Below are positions 1-8,894 of a stretch of 58,188 nucleotides of DNA, piece by piece (the stretch's first letter is position 1; the number at the start of each line of letters is the position of its first letter). The notes beneath the pieces are model-generated. The model was not told the origin of the DNA. It was given only the letters and a program-made list of their open reading frames with translations, and did not search any database. The stretch is from Bordetella parapertussis (GTDB lineage Bacteria > Pseudomonadota > Gammaproteobacteria > Burkholderiales > Burkholderiaceae_B), in the NCBI GenBank assembly GCA_945911685.1, contig CAMEAW010000005.1, positions 1 to 58,188 on the forward strand, in the 5' to 3' direction. The translations under genes were made by a program, and so were the position numbers.

Positions 1-777
1 CGCGAAAAAATCGGTTTTGAAAAAGCGCATATCTACCGCAAAGGTCGTCCTGCAATTTGCAGCGACCCCGCACCCCCTCAATCCTTGCTCGATTACGCCA
101 ACACCATTGGCTGCGATCTTTGGTTGTTTGGTCGTGACTTTAATTATTCGGGCGATCGCCAGCAATGGGCATTTGCCGGGCGCCAGCAGCGGCGCAATGC
201 GTTGGCCTATCCTGCATTGCGGGGGGCCAATCAACTGCTCAATGCCTCGGGCGCTTTGGCAGCCCTTGAAGCGCTGCGCGAGCGTTTAGCGGTACCGCAA
301 CAGGCCGTGCGCTTAGGCTTGCTGCAAGCGTCGTTGCCTGGGCGGTTTCAGATTTTGCCCGGTCAGCCGACCGTCATTCTTGATGTGGCCCACAATCCGC
401 ATGCCGCGGCAGTTCTTGAAAAAAACTTGGGCAATATGGGTTTTCATCCTTACACCTACGCGGTGTTTGGGATGCTGTCCGATAAAGATATTGCCTCAGT
501 GGTCAAGCACATGGCCCCCCGCATCGATCATTGGTTCTGTGCCGGTTTGCCCGGTAAGCGGGCGTTAACCGCCGAGCAACTGTCGAGCAAGGTCAAAGAA
601 AGTATCGCGGGCCATCAGCAGACAGGCGAAGCCGAAGTGACGGTCAGCGCCCACTCTTCGGTTGCCGAGGCTCTGGCGGCTGCCCACAATCTCAGTAAGC
701 CAGATGATAGAATCGTCGTATTCGGATCGTTTTTGACTGTGGCTGGGGCATTGCAAGCCAGCGGACGTTCAGCTTAA
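1..777 (+). CDS. folC: FolC, dihydrofolate/folylpolyglutamate synthase, 5'-truncated by window edge
   Basis: Cytosolic Mur-ligase-family enzyme that adds glutamate to dihydropteroate and to tetrahydrofolates using ATP. The reading frame is open from base 1, so only the C-terminal ~258 residues are in the window; the N-terminal ATP-binding part lies upstream. Visible family features are the central segment DLWLFGRDFNY and the C-terminal Mur ligase motif ILDVAHNPHAA (about nt 376-408), followed by a typical GMLSDKD segment. The next genes encode a SPOR protein, CvpA and PurF, the usual order in Burkholderiales. An internal ATG at 85 is not the start, because conserved sequence continues in frame upstream of it. 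Confidence 0.93.
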   Translation, partial: REKIGFEKAHIYRKGRPAICSDPAPPQSLLDYANTIGCDLWLFGRDFNYSGDRQQWAFAGRQQRRNALAYPALRGANQLLNASGALAALEALRERLAVPQQAVRLGLLQASLPGRFQILPGQPTVILDVAHNPHAAAVLEKNLGNMGFHPYTYAVFGMLSDKDIASVVKHMAPRIDHWFCAGLPGKRALTAEQLSSKVKESIAGHQQTGEAEVTVSAHSSVAEALAAAHNLSKPDDRIVVFGSFLTVAGALQASGRSA

Positions 778-843
778 ACGCTTTTCGCCGACATCAGGCG
801 CTTTTCGGGTATGTCTTTTTTTTGAGTCAGGGTGTTTGGATCA

Positions 844-1650
844 ATGGGACTGTTTTCCAGAAAAGATAGTGCAGCGCCGCGTAAACCTCCGGGTAAGGTG
901 CGCCCCTCTGTGTCCAGCGAGGCTCAGGCGGCTGACTTGCGCGTGCGGGCCCGCCGGCGCCTAGCGGGTGCCGTGGCCTTGGTGCTGGCCGCCGTTGTGA
1001 TTTTGCCCATGTTGCTTGATTCTGAGCCCGCACCGGTGTCAAGCAAAATACCCATTAAGATCCCTGATCGCAACGCGCCGTTTCAACCTAACTTAAGCGA
1101 TCCTGTCGCAAGCAACAGCACGTCAGCGCCCGCTCCAGACACTTCGGCGGCAGCTCCCGCAACAACGCCGCCAGGCACGTCTGCGCCCGTTTCGACTGCT
1201 CCAGCCAAACCCGAGGGCAAACCACGCGTTGATCCGGCGGCGCCAACAAAAACAGACCCTCCTAAAGTCGAGGCGGCTAAACCAACGCCTAATTCCGCAC
1301 CCATCAATCGCTCTGACGACGGTGCGCGTGCGGTGGCGTTGCTTGAGGGGCGTCCAACCGCCGAGTCTGCGAGCCCGCCTGGCTCTGTCACAACTCCCAA
1401 GGCGCCAACGCGCGGTAATTTCGTGGTGCAAGCGGTGTCACTTGATGCTTCGGCTGACGCACAAGCCCAAAAAAATAAATTGTTAGCGGCGGGTGTAGGT
1501 AACGCGTTTGTAGATGGCCCAGTTGATGTGGGCGGTAAGGCAAGATACCGCGTACGCGTTGGGCCTTTTCCCTCACGAGAAGCCGCGCAAGCCGCACAGA
1601 CTCGTCTGCGCACGCTTGGGTATGACGGCGCCTTTATTGCTACCCAGTGA
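844..1650 (+). CDS. SPOR-domain membrane protein (DedD-like)
   Basis: Predicted inner-membrane protein of 268 residues with a periplasmic peptidoglycan-binding SPOR domain; relatives bind denuded glycan at the division septum. A short basic cytoplasmic N-terminus is followed by one membrane segment (about residues 40-58, VALVLAAVVILPMLL). A long low-complexity linker rich in Pro, Ala, Thr and Ser spans about 65-190, and the SPOR fold covers the last ~75 residues (FVVQAVSLDA to LGYDGAFIATQ). I chose ATG 844 over the in-frame GTG at 832 because the protein then begins MGLFSRKD, typical of this family. The stop overlaps the cvpA start by four bases. Confidence 0.85.
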   Translation: MGLFSRKDSAAPRKPPGKVRPSVSSEAQAADLRVRARRRLAGAVALVLAAVVILPMLLDSEPAPVSSKIPIKIPDRNAPFQPNLSDPVASNSTSAPAPDTSAAAPATTPPGTSAPVSTAPAKPEGKPRVDPAAPTKTDPPKVEAAKPTPNSAPINRSDDGARAVALLEGRPTAESASPPGSVTTPKAPTRGNFVVQAVSLDASADAQAQKNKLLAAGVGNAFVDGPVDVGGKARYRVRVGPFPSREAAQAAQTRLRTLGYDGAFIATQ

Positions 1651-2141
1651 CCGGATTTGATTTTGTTTTGTTAGGGGTGCTGGGCGTATCGGCCGTGCTC
1701 GGTTTGATTCGCGGTTTGCTCAAAGAACTCTTGTCGCTTGCGGCTTATGCTTTTGCGTTTATTGCGGCGATTTGGTGGGGCCCCCGGGTCGCCGAATGGC
1801 ACTGGCTCACGCACTGGGTCACCCAAGATTTTTTGCGCGTAGCGTTGGCCTACATTGCTGTATTTATTGCCGTATTGTTGTCGATTGGCGTAGTCAATAT
1901 GACGCTGTCGGCCTTGATTGATAAAACGGGTCTGACCCCGGCCGATCACGGCTTGGGCGCCGTGTATGGTCTGGCCAGGGGCGTTTTGTTTGTGTTGGTC
2001 TTGGTGACGCTCGCGGGCTATACGTCACTGCCATTAGAACCTTGGTGGAAAAACGCCATGTTTTCGAAGCAAGTAGTCGGCGGGGTGCAACAAATCAAGG
2101 CACGTGTGCCAGAGCCTATCCGAAGTTGGTTGCCCTACTAA
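1647..2141 (+). CDS. cvpA: CvpA family inner-membrane protein
   Basis: Polytopic inner-membrane protein of 164 residues, named for colicin V production in E. coli. Its molecular role is unclear; it is linked to envelope homeostasis and sits beside purF in many proteobacteria. The sequence shows four hydrophobic segments (about 3-20, 28-45, 65-85, 105-125) and the family-like N-terminus FDFVLLGVLGVSAVLGLIRG. The start is GTG 1647, overlapping the stop of the SPOR gene (GTGA), which suggests translational coupling. A repeat-filled gap of 151 bases separates it from purF. Confidence 0.88.
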   Translation: MTGFDFVLLGVLGVSAVLGLIRGLLKELLSLAAYAFAFIAAIWWGPRVAEWHWLTHWVTQDFLRVALAYIAVFIAVLLSIGVVNMTLSALIDKTGLTPADHGLGAVYGLARGVLFVLVLVTLAGYTSLPLEPWWKNAMFSKQVVGGVQQIKARVPEPIRSWLPY

Positions 2142-2146
2142 GCCCA

Positions 2147-2270
2147 ACAGAATCTAAACAGAGTGGCTTGAATCTGTACAGCAGAAGTTAAATAGCGTGG
2201 CTTAATTCATAAAGACAGAATTTAAACGTGGTTGTGTGTTTTACGAAGTACGACAGAATTTAAACGTGGT
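2147..2270 (+). repeat. Four imperfect tandem repeats between cvpA and purF
   Basis: Four copies of a roughly 20-base core related to ACAGAATTTAAACGTGGCTT begin near 2147, 2181, 2215 and 2253 (period 34, 34, 38). The last two share a perfect 19-mer (2214-2232 and 2252-2270); the first two are more diverged. They fill most of the gap and end about 20 bases before the purF start. No intrinsic terminator is evident in the gap. Function is unknown: they could be operator copies or a relic of local duplication. Confidence 0.85.
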
Positions 2271-2292
2271 GTAACTGTTATCAGGAAAGTAC

Positions 2293-3804
2293 ATGTGCGG
2301 AATTGTTGGTGTAATTGGTCGTGGTCCTGTCAATCAGCTTTTGTATGACAGCCTGCTGCTGTTGCAGCACCGTGGTCAAGATGCAGCTGGCATTGCCACT
2401 TCAAACGGCAACCATTTCAATATGTACAAAGCGCATGGCCTAGTACGCGATGTGTTTCGCACGCGTAATATGCGCTCGCTACCAGGTACAACCGGCATTG
2501 GCCAGGTACGTTACCCAACCGCGGGCTCGTCAGAAAGCGTCGAAGAGGCGCAGCCTTTTTATGTCAATGCGCCGTTCGGGATCACCTTTGCCCACAATGG
2601 CAACCTCACCAACTGGCGCGAGTTGCGTGTATCGCTTTTTACGAATGATCAGCGCCACATCAATACCAACTCCGATTCAGAGGTATTGCTAAACGTTTTA
2701 GCACATGAATTGCAGCGGGCGGCAAATGGTGTCTCGCTTGACGAGTCAGCGATTTTTCGTGCAGTCAAAGCCGTACATCAGCGCGTCAAAGGCGCTTATG
2801 CGGTTGTCGCACAAATCGCTGGTTATGGTTTGCTAGCATTTCGCGATCCGCACGGTATTCGTCCGCTGTGCATCGGTCGCTTTGATACCGCGCAGGGCCC
2901 CGAGTGGATGGTAGCGTCTGAGTCTGTCGCGCTTGAGGGTTCAGGCTTTCAATTTGTGCGCGACGTCTTGCCAGGCGAAGCCGTGTTTGTTTCGCTTGAC
3001 GGCAAGTTCAGTAGCGAACTCTGCGCGCAAGTTGCAGTGCATGCGCCCTGTATTTTTGAATATGTTTATTTTGCACGGCCAGATTCAGTCTTGGATGGCG
3101 TGTCGGTGTATGGTTCACGTTTAAAAATGGGTGAGTACCTGGCGGATAAGTTAGCGAAAACTTTACGCTTAGGCGATATTGATGTCGTCATGCCAATCCC
3201 CGATTCATCACGGCCTTCGGCTATGCAACTTGCTGATCGCCTCGGCCTAAACTATCGCGAAGGCTTGATCAAAAATCGGTATGTGGGTCGAACCTTCATC
3301 ATGCCCGGTCAGGCCGTACGTAAAAAATCTGTACGCCAAAAACTCAACACCATCGGGATGGAGTTTAAAGGTAAAAACGTCTTGCTGGTTGATGACTCAA
3401 TCGTACGCGGAACAACCAGCCGCGAAATCGTCGACATGGCGCGCGCAGCGGGCGCCAATAAGGTGTATTTAGCCTCGGCTGCACCGCCTGTACGTTATCA
3501 AAATGTCTATGGTATTGACATGCCCACCCAGCAAGAACTCATCGCGACCGGGCGTGACGAACAAGCGATTGCCAAAATTATTGGCGCCGATGCGCTTGTC
3601 TATCAAGACATCGATTCGATGCAAAAGTCTGTGTCAGATCTCAATCCTGCCTTGACGCACTTTGATACCTCGTGCTTTACCGGTGAGTACGTGACCGGAG
3701 ACATTACCCCCGAATATCTCGAGCGTTTAGGTCAAACCCGTCAGGCGGTTCGCGAAGAGCAAAACGGGCTGCTCTTTAATATGGGCTTCGCGGCTGAAGC
3801 TTAG
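2293..3804 (+). CDS. purF: Amidophosphoribosyltransferase PurF
   Basis: First committed enzyme of purine synthesis: glutamine plus PRPP gives phosphoribosylamine. 503 residues, normal length. It begins MCGIVGVIG, so Cys2 becomes the N-terminal nucleophile of the class II glutamine amidotransferase domain after Met removal. The N-terminal domain (to about 240) also has QVRYPTAGSS and AHNGNLTN; the C-terminal phosphoribosyltransferase domain carries the PRPP loop LLVDDSIVRGTTS near residue 365. The start is supported by AGGAAAG just upstream. Repeats in the leader (2147-2270) are the only candidate regulatory feature seen. Confidence 0.97.
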   Translation: MCGIVGVIGRGPVNQLLYDSLLLLQHRGQDAAGIATSNGNHFNMYKAHGLVRDVFRTRNMRSLPGTTGIGQVRYPTAGSSESVEEAQPFYVNAPFGITFAHNGNLTNWRELRVSLFTNDQRHINTNSDSEVLLNVLAHELQRAANGVSLDESAIFRAVKAVHQRVKGAYAVVAQIAGYGLLAFRDPHGIRPLCIGRFDTAQGPEWMVASESVALEGSGFQFVRDVLPGEAVFVSLDGKFSSELCAQVAVHAPCIFEYVYFARPDSVLDGVSVYGSRLKMGEYLADKLAKTLRLGDIDVVMPIPDSSRPSAMQLADRLGLNYREGLIKNRYVGRTFIMPGQAVRKKSVRQKLNTIGMEFKGKNVLLVDDSIVRGTTSREIVDMARAAGANKVYLASAAPPVRYQNVYGIDMPTQQELIATGRDEQAIAKIIGADALVYQDIDSMQKSVSDLNPALTHFDTSCFTGEYVTGDITPEYLERLGQTRQAVREEQNGLLFNMGFAAEA

Positions 3805-3824
3805 AAGTTCTGACGAGAAGGGCA

Positions 3825-4316
3825 TCACGCTGAATTGCGCGCGGCTAGAAAGCCTTTCATGATGAACGCAATCAAGAGACCGAGCAGTACGAACAGCAGC
3901 AGACTCCAGTATGCATACTCGAGGCCAAACAATTTAACGCGCGCATCCATACAGCTTGCATAAATGCCAAACAAGGCGGGCATTGCGGTCTCAAGGCCGG
4001 TTTGTGTCATCAATAGGTCAGCCAGTGTCTGAGCGCATGAAAATGACTGAGACGCGACTTGTGCCTGAAACCACGCAGCTGAGACACCGGCAATCGCTAG
4101 GCTTAACCCCACCATCGCACAGACCAGGCGTGGGATCAGACTTTGCATTGAGGCTGCGAGCGCGGCCACCACCGCCAAGACTAGGTAGATGAGCCGCTGA
4201 AAGACACACCAAGCGCAAGGCTGCATATCAAAGACATGTTGCGATAGCAAAGCGATGCCAACGCCCGCAACACACAAACCTGAGATCAACCACCACAATT
4301 TTTTTTCAAGCAGCAC
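3825..4316 (-). CDS. dsbB: Disulfide bond formation protein DsbB
   Basis: Inner-membrane quinone reductase that reoxidises DsbA. About 163 residues with four hydrophobic segments. The first periplasmic loop has CAWC (about residues 34-37), the redox pair that passes electrons to quinone; the second loop has a Cys pair (FSCAQ and YASCMD) that contacts DsbA. The start is uncertain: I favour GTG 4316, which gives family length and an 11-base overlap with glnD, over ATG 4358, which would overlap glnD by 53 bases. It is co-directional with and downstream of glnD, and converges on purF. Confidence 0.88.
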   Translation of the reverse strand: MLLEKKLWWLISGLCVAGVGIALLSQHVFDMQPCAWCVFQRLIYLVLAVVAALAASMQSLIPRLVCAMVGLSLAIAGVSAAWFQAQVASQSFSCAQTLADLLMTQTGLETAMPALFGIYASCMDARVKLFGLEYAYWSLLLFVLLGLLIAFIMKGFLAARNSA

Positions 4317-6894
4317 GTCGTTCAACCTGCGTGAGGGCATCGAGCATGGCGCGTTCAAATTGCCGCTGGGTGCGTGGTTGTGAAAGTGTTTCTCCGCTTA
4401 CAACAAATACGTCTTCAACGCGGTCACCTAAGGTCATGACCTTTGCCGTCTGAAGATTGATGTTGTACGTGACAAAGACCTGTGCGATGTCGCCTAAAAG
4501 TCCTGGTCGATCGGTGGCGACAAGTTCTAAGCGCCAGTTTTGACTACCCTCGTCTGGGTGCAAGGTCACGAGCGGCGGGACCGGAAACGCACGCGATAAA
4601 CGCGAAGGGCGCGCGAGCCCGTTACGCGTGATCAGTGTGTCTGCGGGTGCGGTCTTGAGGTGTGCGTCTAGTTCGTGCTCGATCAAGGTGGCCAAAGTGC
4701 GCAGTTCTTCGGTGCTGTCTGCAGGCAAGATGATAAAACTGTCCAACGCATAGCCTCGGCGCGTTGTGTGGATACGTGCATCCAAAATGCTGAGGTTGCG
4801 ACTGCCGAAGAAGCTGCAAATGCGCGAGAACAGGTCGGGCACGTCTTTGGTGTACACCATGACTTGCAGCCCCTCAGCGCCTTCAGTTGGTCGCGCTTTA
4901 ACAATAGCTTGCTCGGGTGCGACCCGGTAATAAAGATGTCGAGTGTGCCAGGCGATATCCGATGCCTCATGCCGCAAAAAGTAGGCCACATCTAATTGCT
5001 GCCAGAAGGCCTCGCGGGCGTCGTCGCGCAAACCCACTAAACGTGTCAGCGTTGCCGCCTGCTCAATCCTTTGGCGCAGCACGGTATTTGTATCGTCGAT
5101 GGTACCGCCCAGCGTTGCCCGAGTTAGATCATAAAGATTCTCAAGCAGCTTACCCTTCCAGGTGTTCCAGACCTTGGGGCTTGTTCCGCGAATATCGGCA
5201 ACAGTGAGCAAATAAAGCGCTTGTAGGTTACGCAACGTTTTGACGTGCGCCGCGAAATCGGTGATAACTTGCGGATCAGAGAGGTCTTTTTTCTGAGCGA
5301 CCTGAGACATCAACAAGTGACTGTCGACTAAAAACACCACAAGATCGGTATCGTCTCGATTGAGGGCGTGCGCCTTGGCAAAACGCTTGACCTCGATTGC
5401 TCCTAGCGTTGAGTGATCTCCGCCGCGTCCTTTCGCGATATCGTGAAACAGGGCCCCCACATACAGCAGCCAGTGGCGCTCGAAGGCCGCACTCAGTTTG
5501 CTGGCCAACGGATACTCTTGCGCATGCTCTGGCATTGTGAAGCGTCGCAGATTGCGGATCACAGCAAGGGTATGTTGATCGACGGTGTACACATGAAATA
5601 AATCGTGTTGCATTTGACCGACTACACGCCTAAAGACAGGCAGGTAGCGCGGCAAGATGTTCAGCATCGTCATTCGGCGCAAGGCATGTACGATGCCTTG
5701 CGGCTGTTGCAAAATATTCAGAAAAATATTTTTATTCTCAGCACTACGCCTGAAAGTGGCATCAATCCGATCGCGGGCATGCCAGATCGCGCGCAGTGCC
5801 CGGCCTGACAGCTCGTGTAACTCTGGATGTTGCTGCAACACTAAAAACACATTGAGGAGTTGACTTGGGTTCTTTTCAAACAGTAAGTCATCTTTAATAT
5901 CCAGGCGATTGTGACGCGACACGTAGTGTTCGTCGATCTCTCGGATGTCGGTCGCATGAAGAACGAACAAGCGCTCGTCGATGTTTTGCACCAAAAGCGT
6001 ATTGAGCTGTGTCACTAAACGCGCGGCCCAGTAATAGCGCTGCATCAAGAGCTCGCTGGCGCGACGGGTAGCGGTTGCAGTGATGCCATAGGCGTGTGCT
6101 AAACCGTGTTGCAGATCAAACAGCAAACGGTCTTCGCGCCGATTGACCAACAGGTGCAGCTCAATGCGCACCCACTTAAACGCTTGTTCAGCACGCTTCA
6201 GGTCACGCGCTTCGGCGCTAGTCAGTAACCCTGCGCGTGCAATCGCTTGCCAGCTTGCGCCAAAGCCCGCAGCCCTGGCCATCCACATAATGACCTGCAG
6301 ATCACGCAGACCACCGGGCGACTCTTTGCAATTGGGCTCAAGTGAGTAGGGCGTGTCTTGGTGACGGGCGTGCCGCTGTTGCATCTCGGCACGTTTGGCT
6401 CGAAAAAACTGTTGCGGGTCAAGCCTCGCCGTCATGGTTTTTTCGAAAAGTTTGGCCAGAGTTTTGCTACCCGCGATCCAGCGACTTTCAAGCAACGAGG
6501 TTTCGACGGTGATGTCGGCACCAGCTTCTTTAACGCACTGCTCAATCGTTCTGACGCTATAGCCAGGTTCAAGTCCGACATCCCACATTGCCGCAACCAA
6601 GCCGCTCAGGGTCGCTTCAGCCTGTGTGTCGAGATCGTCTTTCAAAATGATCAGTAAATCGACATCCGAAAAGGGATAAAGCTCACCACGTCCATAGCCT
6701 CCGACGGCGGCCAGCGCGGCGCCTTTTGGTAAAGGAAAGAGTTCGAGAAGTTGCCTGAGCGCCTGGTCAGCACAGTTGCACAGCGCAACAAGCAAGGTAT
6801 CAGGACGCAACGCTTGGCGATACTGCTCGATCGCAGCCTGGCGGCTGCTTTGCAAACTGGCACGGATTTCTGCGATGGCGCTTTCGTCAGTCAT
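4306..6894 (-). CDS. glnD: Bifunctional uridylyltransferase/uridylyl-removing enzyme GlnD
   Basis: Nitrogen sensor that uridylylates PII proteins under nitrogen limitation and removes UMP when glutamine is high. 862 residues, normal length. Domains in order: nucleotidyltransferase with GGYGRGELYPFSDVDLLI (about 65-82) containing the catalytic GS/DxD-like signature; a helical region; an HD hydrolase domain with LFHDIAKGRGGDHS (about 470-485); and two C-terminal ACT domains beginning near VMVYTKDVPDLF and LVATDRPGLLGD. It lies immediately downstream of map on the minus strand, the arrangement seen in related betaproteobacteria. Confidence 0.96.
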   Translation of the reverse strand: MTDESAIAEIRASLQSSRQAAIEQYRQALRPDTLLVALCNCADQALRQLLELFPLPKGAALAAVGGYGRGELYPFSDVDLLIILKDDLDTQAEATLSGLVAAMWDVGLEPGYSVRTIEQCVKEAGADITVETSLLESRWIAGSKTLAKLFEKTMTARLDPQQFFRAKRAEMQQRHARHQDTPYSLEPNCKESPGGLRDLQVIMWMARAAGFGASWQAIARAGLLTSAEARDLKRAEQAFKWVRIELHLLVNRREDRLLFDLQHGLAHAYGITATATRRASELLMQRYYWAARLVTQLNTLLVQNIDERLFVLHATDIREIDEHYVSRHNRLDIKDDLLFEKNPSQLLNVFLVLQQHPELHELSGRALRAIWHARDRIDATFRRSAENKNIFLNILQQPQGIVHALRRMTMLNILPRYLPVFRRVVGQMQHDLFHVYTVDQHTLAVIRNLRRFTMPEHAQEYPLASKLSAAFERHWLLYVGALFHDIAKGRGGDHSTLGAIEVKRFAKAHALNRDDTDLVVFLVDSHLLMSQVAQKKDLSDPQVITDFAAHVKTLRNLQALYLLTVADIRGTSPKVWNTWKGKLLENLYDLTRATLGGTIDDTNTVLRQRIEQAATLTRLVGLRDDAREAFWQQLDVAYFLRHEASDIAWHTRHLYYRVAPEQAIVKARPTEGAEGLQVMVYTKDVPDLFSRICSFFGSRNLSILDARIHTTRRGYALDSFIILPADSTEELRTLATLIEHELDAHLKTAPADTLITRNGLARPSRLSRAFPVPPLVTLHPDEGSQNWRLELVATDRPGLLGDIAQVFVTYNINLQTAKVMTLGDRVEDVFVVSGETLSQPRTQRQFERAMLDALTQVERRAA

Positions 6895-6905
6895 GACGCC
6901 AGCCT

Positions 6906-7706
6906 TTAAGCCGCGATCAGGGCTGGCGGCGCAGGCATGCCCTCAGAGATCGTGAGCACCTCGTAGCCTGTCTCGGTAACCAAAATGGTGTGCTCCCATT
7001 GCGCGGACAAGCTGTGGTCGCGCGTCACGACGGTCCAGCCGTCGGCCAACTGACGAATTTCGCGCCGACCCGCATTGATCATGGGTTCGATGGTAAAGAT
7101 CAAACCCGGCTCGAGCTTATCGCCTGTGCCCGGGCGCCCATAATGCAAAATTTGCGGCTCTTGATGAAAGCGTTGACCAATGCCATGACCGCAAAATTCG
7201 CGCACGACTGAAAACCCTTGTTTTTCAGCATGCTTTTGAATCGCACTGCCGATATCACCCAGCGTATTGCCCGGCTTGACCTGTTTAATCCCTAGCCACA
7301 TACACTCGTAGGTGATGTCCGTTAGGCGTTTGGCTAAAATCGAGGGTTCACCCACAAAATACATCCGGCTGGTGTCGCCAAACCAGCCATCTTTGATGAT
7401 GGTGACATCAATATTAAGTACGTCGCCAAGTTTGAGGACACGGTCGCCCGGAATCCCGTGGCAGACTTGGTGATTGACCGAGGTGCAAATCGCGCCCGGA
7501 AAAGGTGTGTAACCTGGAGGGGCGTAGCCGACCGTTGCCGAGGTGACTTTAAGCTCTTGGGTTAAAAACTGCAGGCAAAGTTGATCGAGCTGGCCGGTGG
7601 TAACCCCCGCTTTGACGTGTGGCGTAATGAAGTCGAGCACTTTGGCTGCATCTTGGCAGGCTGCGCGCATCAAGTCTAAATCGGCTAGATTGGTGACTAA
7701 TCCCAT
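6906..7706 (-). CDS. map: Methionine aminopeptidase, type I
   Basis: Metalloprotease that removes the initiator Met from nascent proteins. With start ATG 7706 it has 266 residues, the usual type Ia length. Metal ligands are recognisable: Asp residues in LNIDVTIIKDG and FGDTSR, His in CGHGIGQRFH, and Glu in FTIEPMI and WEHTILVTE. The frame stays open 80 codons further upstream, but that extension has no family resemblance and covers the promoter, so it is rejected as coding. Divergent from rpsB and followed by glnD after 11 bases. Confidence 0.95.
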   Translation of the reverse strand: MGLVTNLADLDLMRAACQDAAKVLDFITPHVKAGVTTGQLDQLCLQFLTQELKVTSATVGYAPPGYTPFPGAICTSVNHQVCHGIPGDRVLKLGDVLNIDVTIIKDGWFGDTSRMYFVGEPSILAKRLTDITYECMWLGIKQVKPGNTLGDIGSAIQKHAEKQGFSVVREFCGHGIGQRFHQEPQILHYGRPGTGDKLEPGLIFTIEPMINAGRREIRQLADGWTVVTRDHSLSAQWEHTILVTETGYEVLTISEGMPAPPALIAA

Positions 7707-8055
7707 GGCTACTTGAATGTAAGTGGTGAAAGATAGTAGAATTATAGGCTTACTGTGTTTTTGGTACGGCTGAAACCCATACCGTACAGTAAGTTTAATG
7801 AATGTAAGTGAAAGCAAGCTGAAAGAAAACATAAAGCAAGTTGAATGCAAGTTTTGAATGCAATCGCGTCTTGGCTTGCCTTTAAAAATTTTAGTTAACA
7901 CTATCGGTCTGTGTCTTTTGCGGCTTTGCAACATTTGATTGCGCAAAAAGTCGTTCTGGATGAGATCAAATCGCGTGTTACGTCACCAGGGTGCTGATTT
8001 TTTATAGAAAACAGTGCAGGCGTAATACAAGACTTAACCCTCGGAGCCTTAAATC
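7707..8055. other. Intergenic region between divergent map and rpsB
   Basis: 349 bases with no convincing gene. It contains the map -10 box and inverted repeat, then an A-rich stretch with degenerate GCAAG/GAATG words (about 7796-7866), and finally the rpsB leader. A possible rpsB -10 (TATAGA, 8003-8008) would give a leader of about 40 bases, but no good -35 accompanies it. A GGAG Shine-Dalgarno sequence sits at about 8042-8046. Ribosomal protein S2 represses its own leader in other proteobacteria; I could not establish such a fold here by eye. Confidence 0.5.
7741..7746 (-). promoter_or_regulatory. Candidate -10 box of the map-glnD promoter
   Basis: On the minus strand a consensus TATAAT lies 34 bases upstream of the map ATG, which would give a leader of about 28 bases. 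The -35 region is poor (CCGTAC at 17-base spacing). An interrupted inverted repeat (7749-7793; arms CTTACT/AGTAAG and GTACGG/CCGTAC) occupies the -35 region, so activator or repressor control is possible. This is a pattern match only. Confidence 0.45.
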
Positions 8056-8802
8056 ATGTCGTTAATGCGTGAAATGTTAGAAGCGGGTGTGCACTTCGGT
8101 CACCAAACCCGTTACTGGAACCCCAAGATGGCACCTTTCATCTTCGGTCATCGCAACAAAATTCATATTATCAACCTCGAAAAAACGGTTGCTAATTACA
8201 CCGACGCAACAAAGTTTGTGAAATCAGTTGCTGCAAAAGGCGGTAACGTTTTGTTCGTAGGTACAAAGCGTGCTGCGCGCGAACTCGTGGCACAAGAAGC
8301 CACCCGAGCTGGTATGCCTTTCGTTGATAGCCGTTGGTTGGGCGGCATGCTCACAAACTTCAAAACGGTCAAAAGCTTGATCAAGCGTTTGAAAGACATG
8401 GAAGTCATGATCGCCGACGGCGGTACTGAGCGCATGAGCAAAAAAGAAGGCTTGATGTTTCAGCGCGAGCTCGACAAACTCAACAAGTCGATTGGCGGCA
8501 TTAAAGACATGAACGGCTTGCCTAGCGCCATTTTCATGATTGACGTTGGCTATCACAAAATTGCGGTTCTTGAGGCGCAAGCTTTGGGTATCCCAGTCGT
8601 GGCTGTGGTCGACACCAACCATTCACCTGATGGCATCGATTACATCATTCCTGGTAATGATGACTCAGCCAAGGCTATTGCACTGTACGCCAAAGGTATG
8701 GCTGATGCCGTACTCGAAGGCCGTGCGCAAAGTCTGAACGGTATTGTTGAAGAACTTGCTTCTGGCGAAGAATTCGTCGAAGTCGCTGAAGAAAAAGCGT
8801 AA
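8056..8802 (+). CDS. rpsB: 30S ribosomal protein S2
   Basis: Small-subunit protein needed for binding S1 and mRNA. 248 residues, normal length, starting [21 protein letters not shown] and containing the family signatures [12 protein letters not shown] and [20 protein letters not shown]. It is first in the rpsB-tsf-pyrH-frr translation and growth cluster, with a GGAGCC Shine-Dalgarno 10 bases upstream. Probably transcribed with tsf; hairpins between the two genes may tune the ratio. Confidence 0.98.
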   Translation: MSLMREMLEAGVHFGHQTRYWNPKMAPFIFGHRNKIHIINLEKTVANYTDATKFVKSVAAKGGNVLFVGTKRAARELVAQEATRAGMPFVDSRWLGGMLTNFKTVKSLIKRLKDMEVMIADGGTERMSKKEGLMFQRELDKLNKSIGGIKDMNGLPSAIFMIDVGYHKIAVLEAQALGIPVVAVVDTNHSPDGIDYIIPGNDDSAKAIALYAKGMADAVLEGRAQSLNGIVEELASGEEFVEVAEEKA

Positions 8803-8814
8803 ATTTTTCTGGTG

Positions 8815-8871
8815 CCTGCGCGAATGCGCAGGGCATTGCAATAGTGCGCCTCCGACCATGCGTCGGGGCGC
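8815..8871 (+). other. Two hairpins between rpsB and tsf
   Basis: Stem one, 8815-8832, pairs CCTGCGC with GCGCAGG around GAAT. Stem two, 8846-8871, pairs GCGCC and CCGAC with GTCGG and GGCGC around CATGC, with one bulged T. Neither is followed by a T-run, so they are not classical terminators. They could protect rpsB mRNA ends or attenuate read-through into tsf. Confidence 0.6.
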
Positions 8872-8894
8872 CTCTCACTAATCTTGGAGCAAAC

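Noticed and set aside
1083..1613. 176-residue minus-strand frame opposite the SPOR gene
   Set aside because: Shadow of the G/C-rich third positions in the SPOR gene linker; low-complexity Ala/Gly/Val translation.
2147..2270. CRISPR array before purF
   Set aside because: Repeats are imperfect, only four, with short spacers of variable quality and no cas genes.
7707..7946. N-terminal 80-codon extension of methionine aminopeptidase
   Set aside because: It has no family similarity, covers a TATAAT and an inverted repeat, and the start at 7706 gives the usual length.
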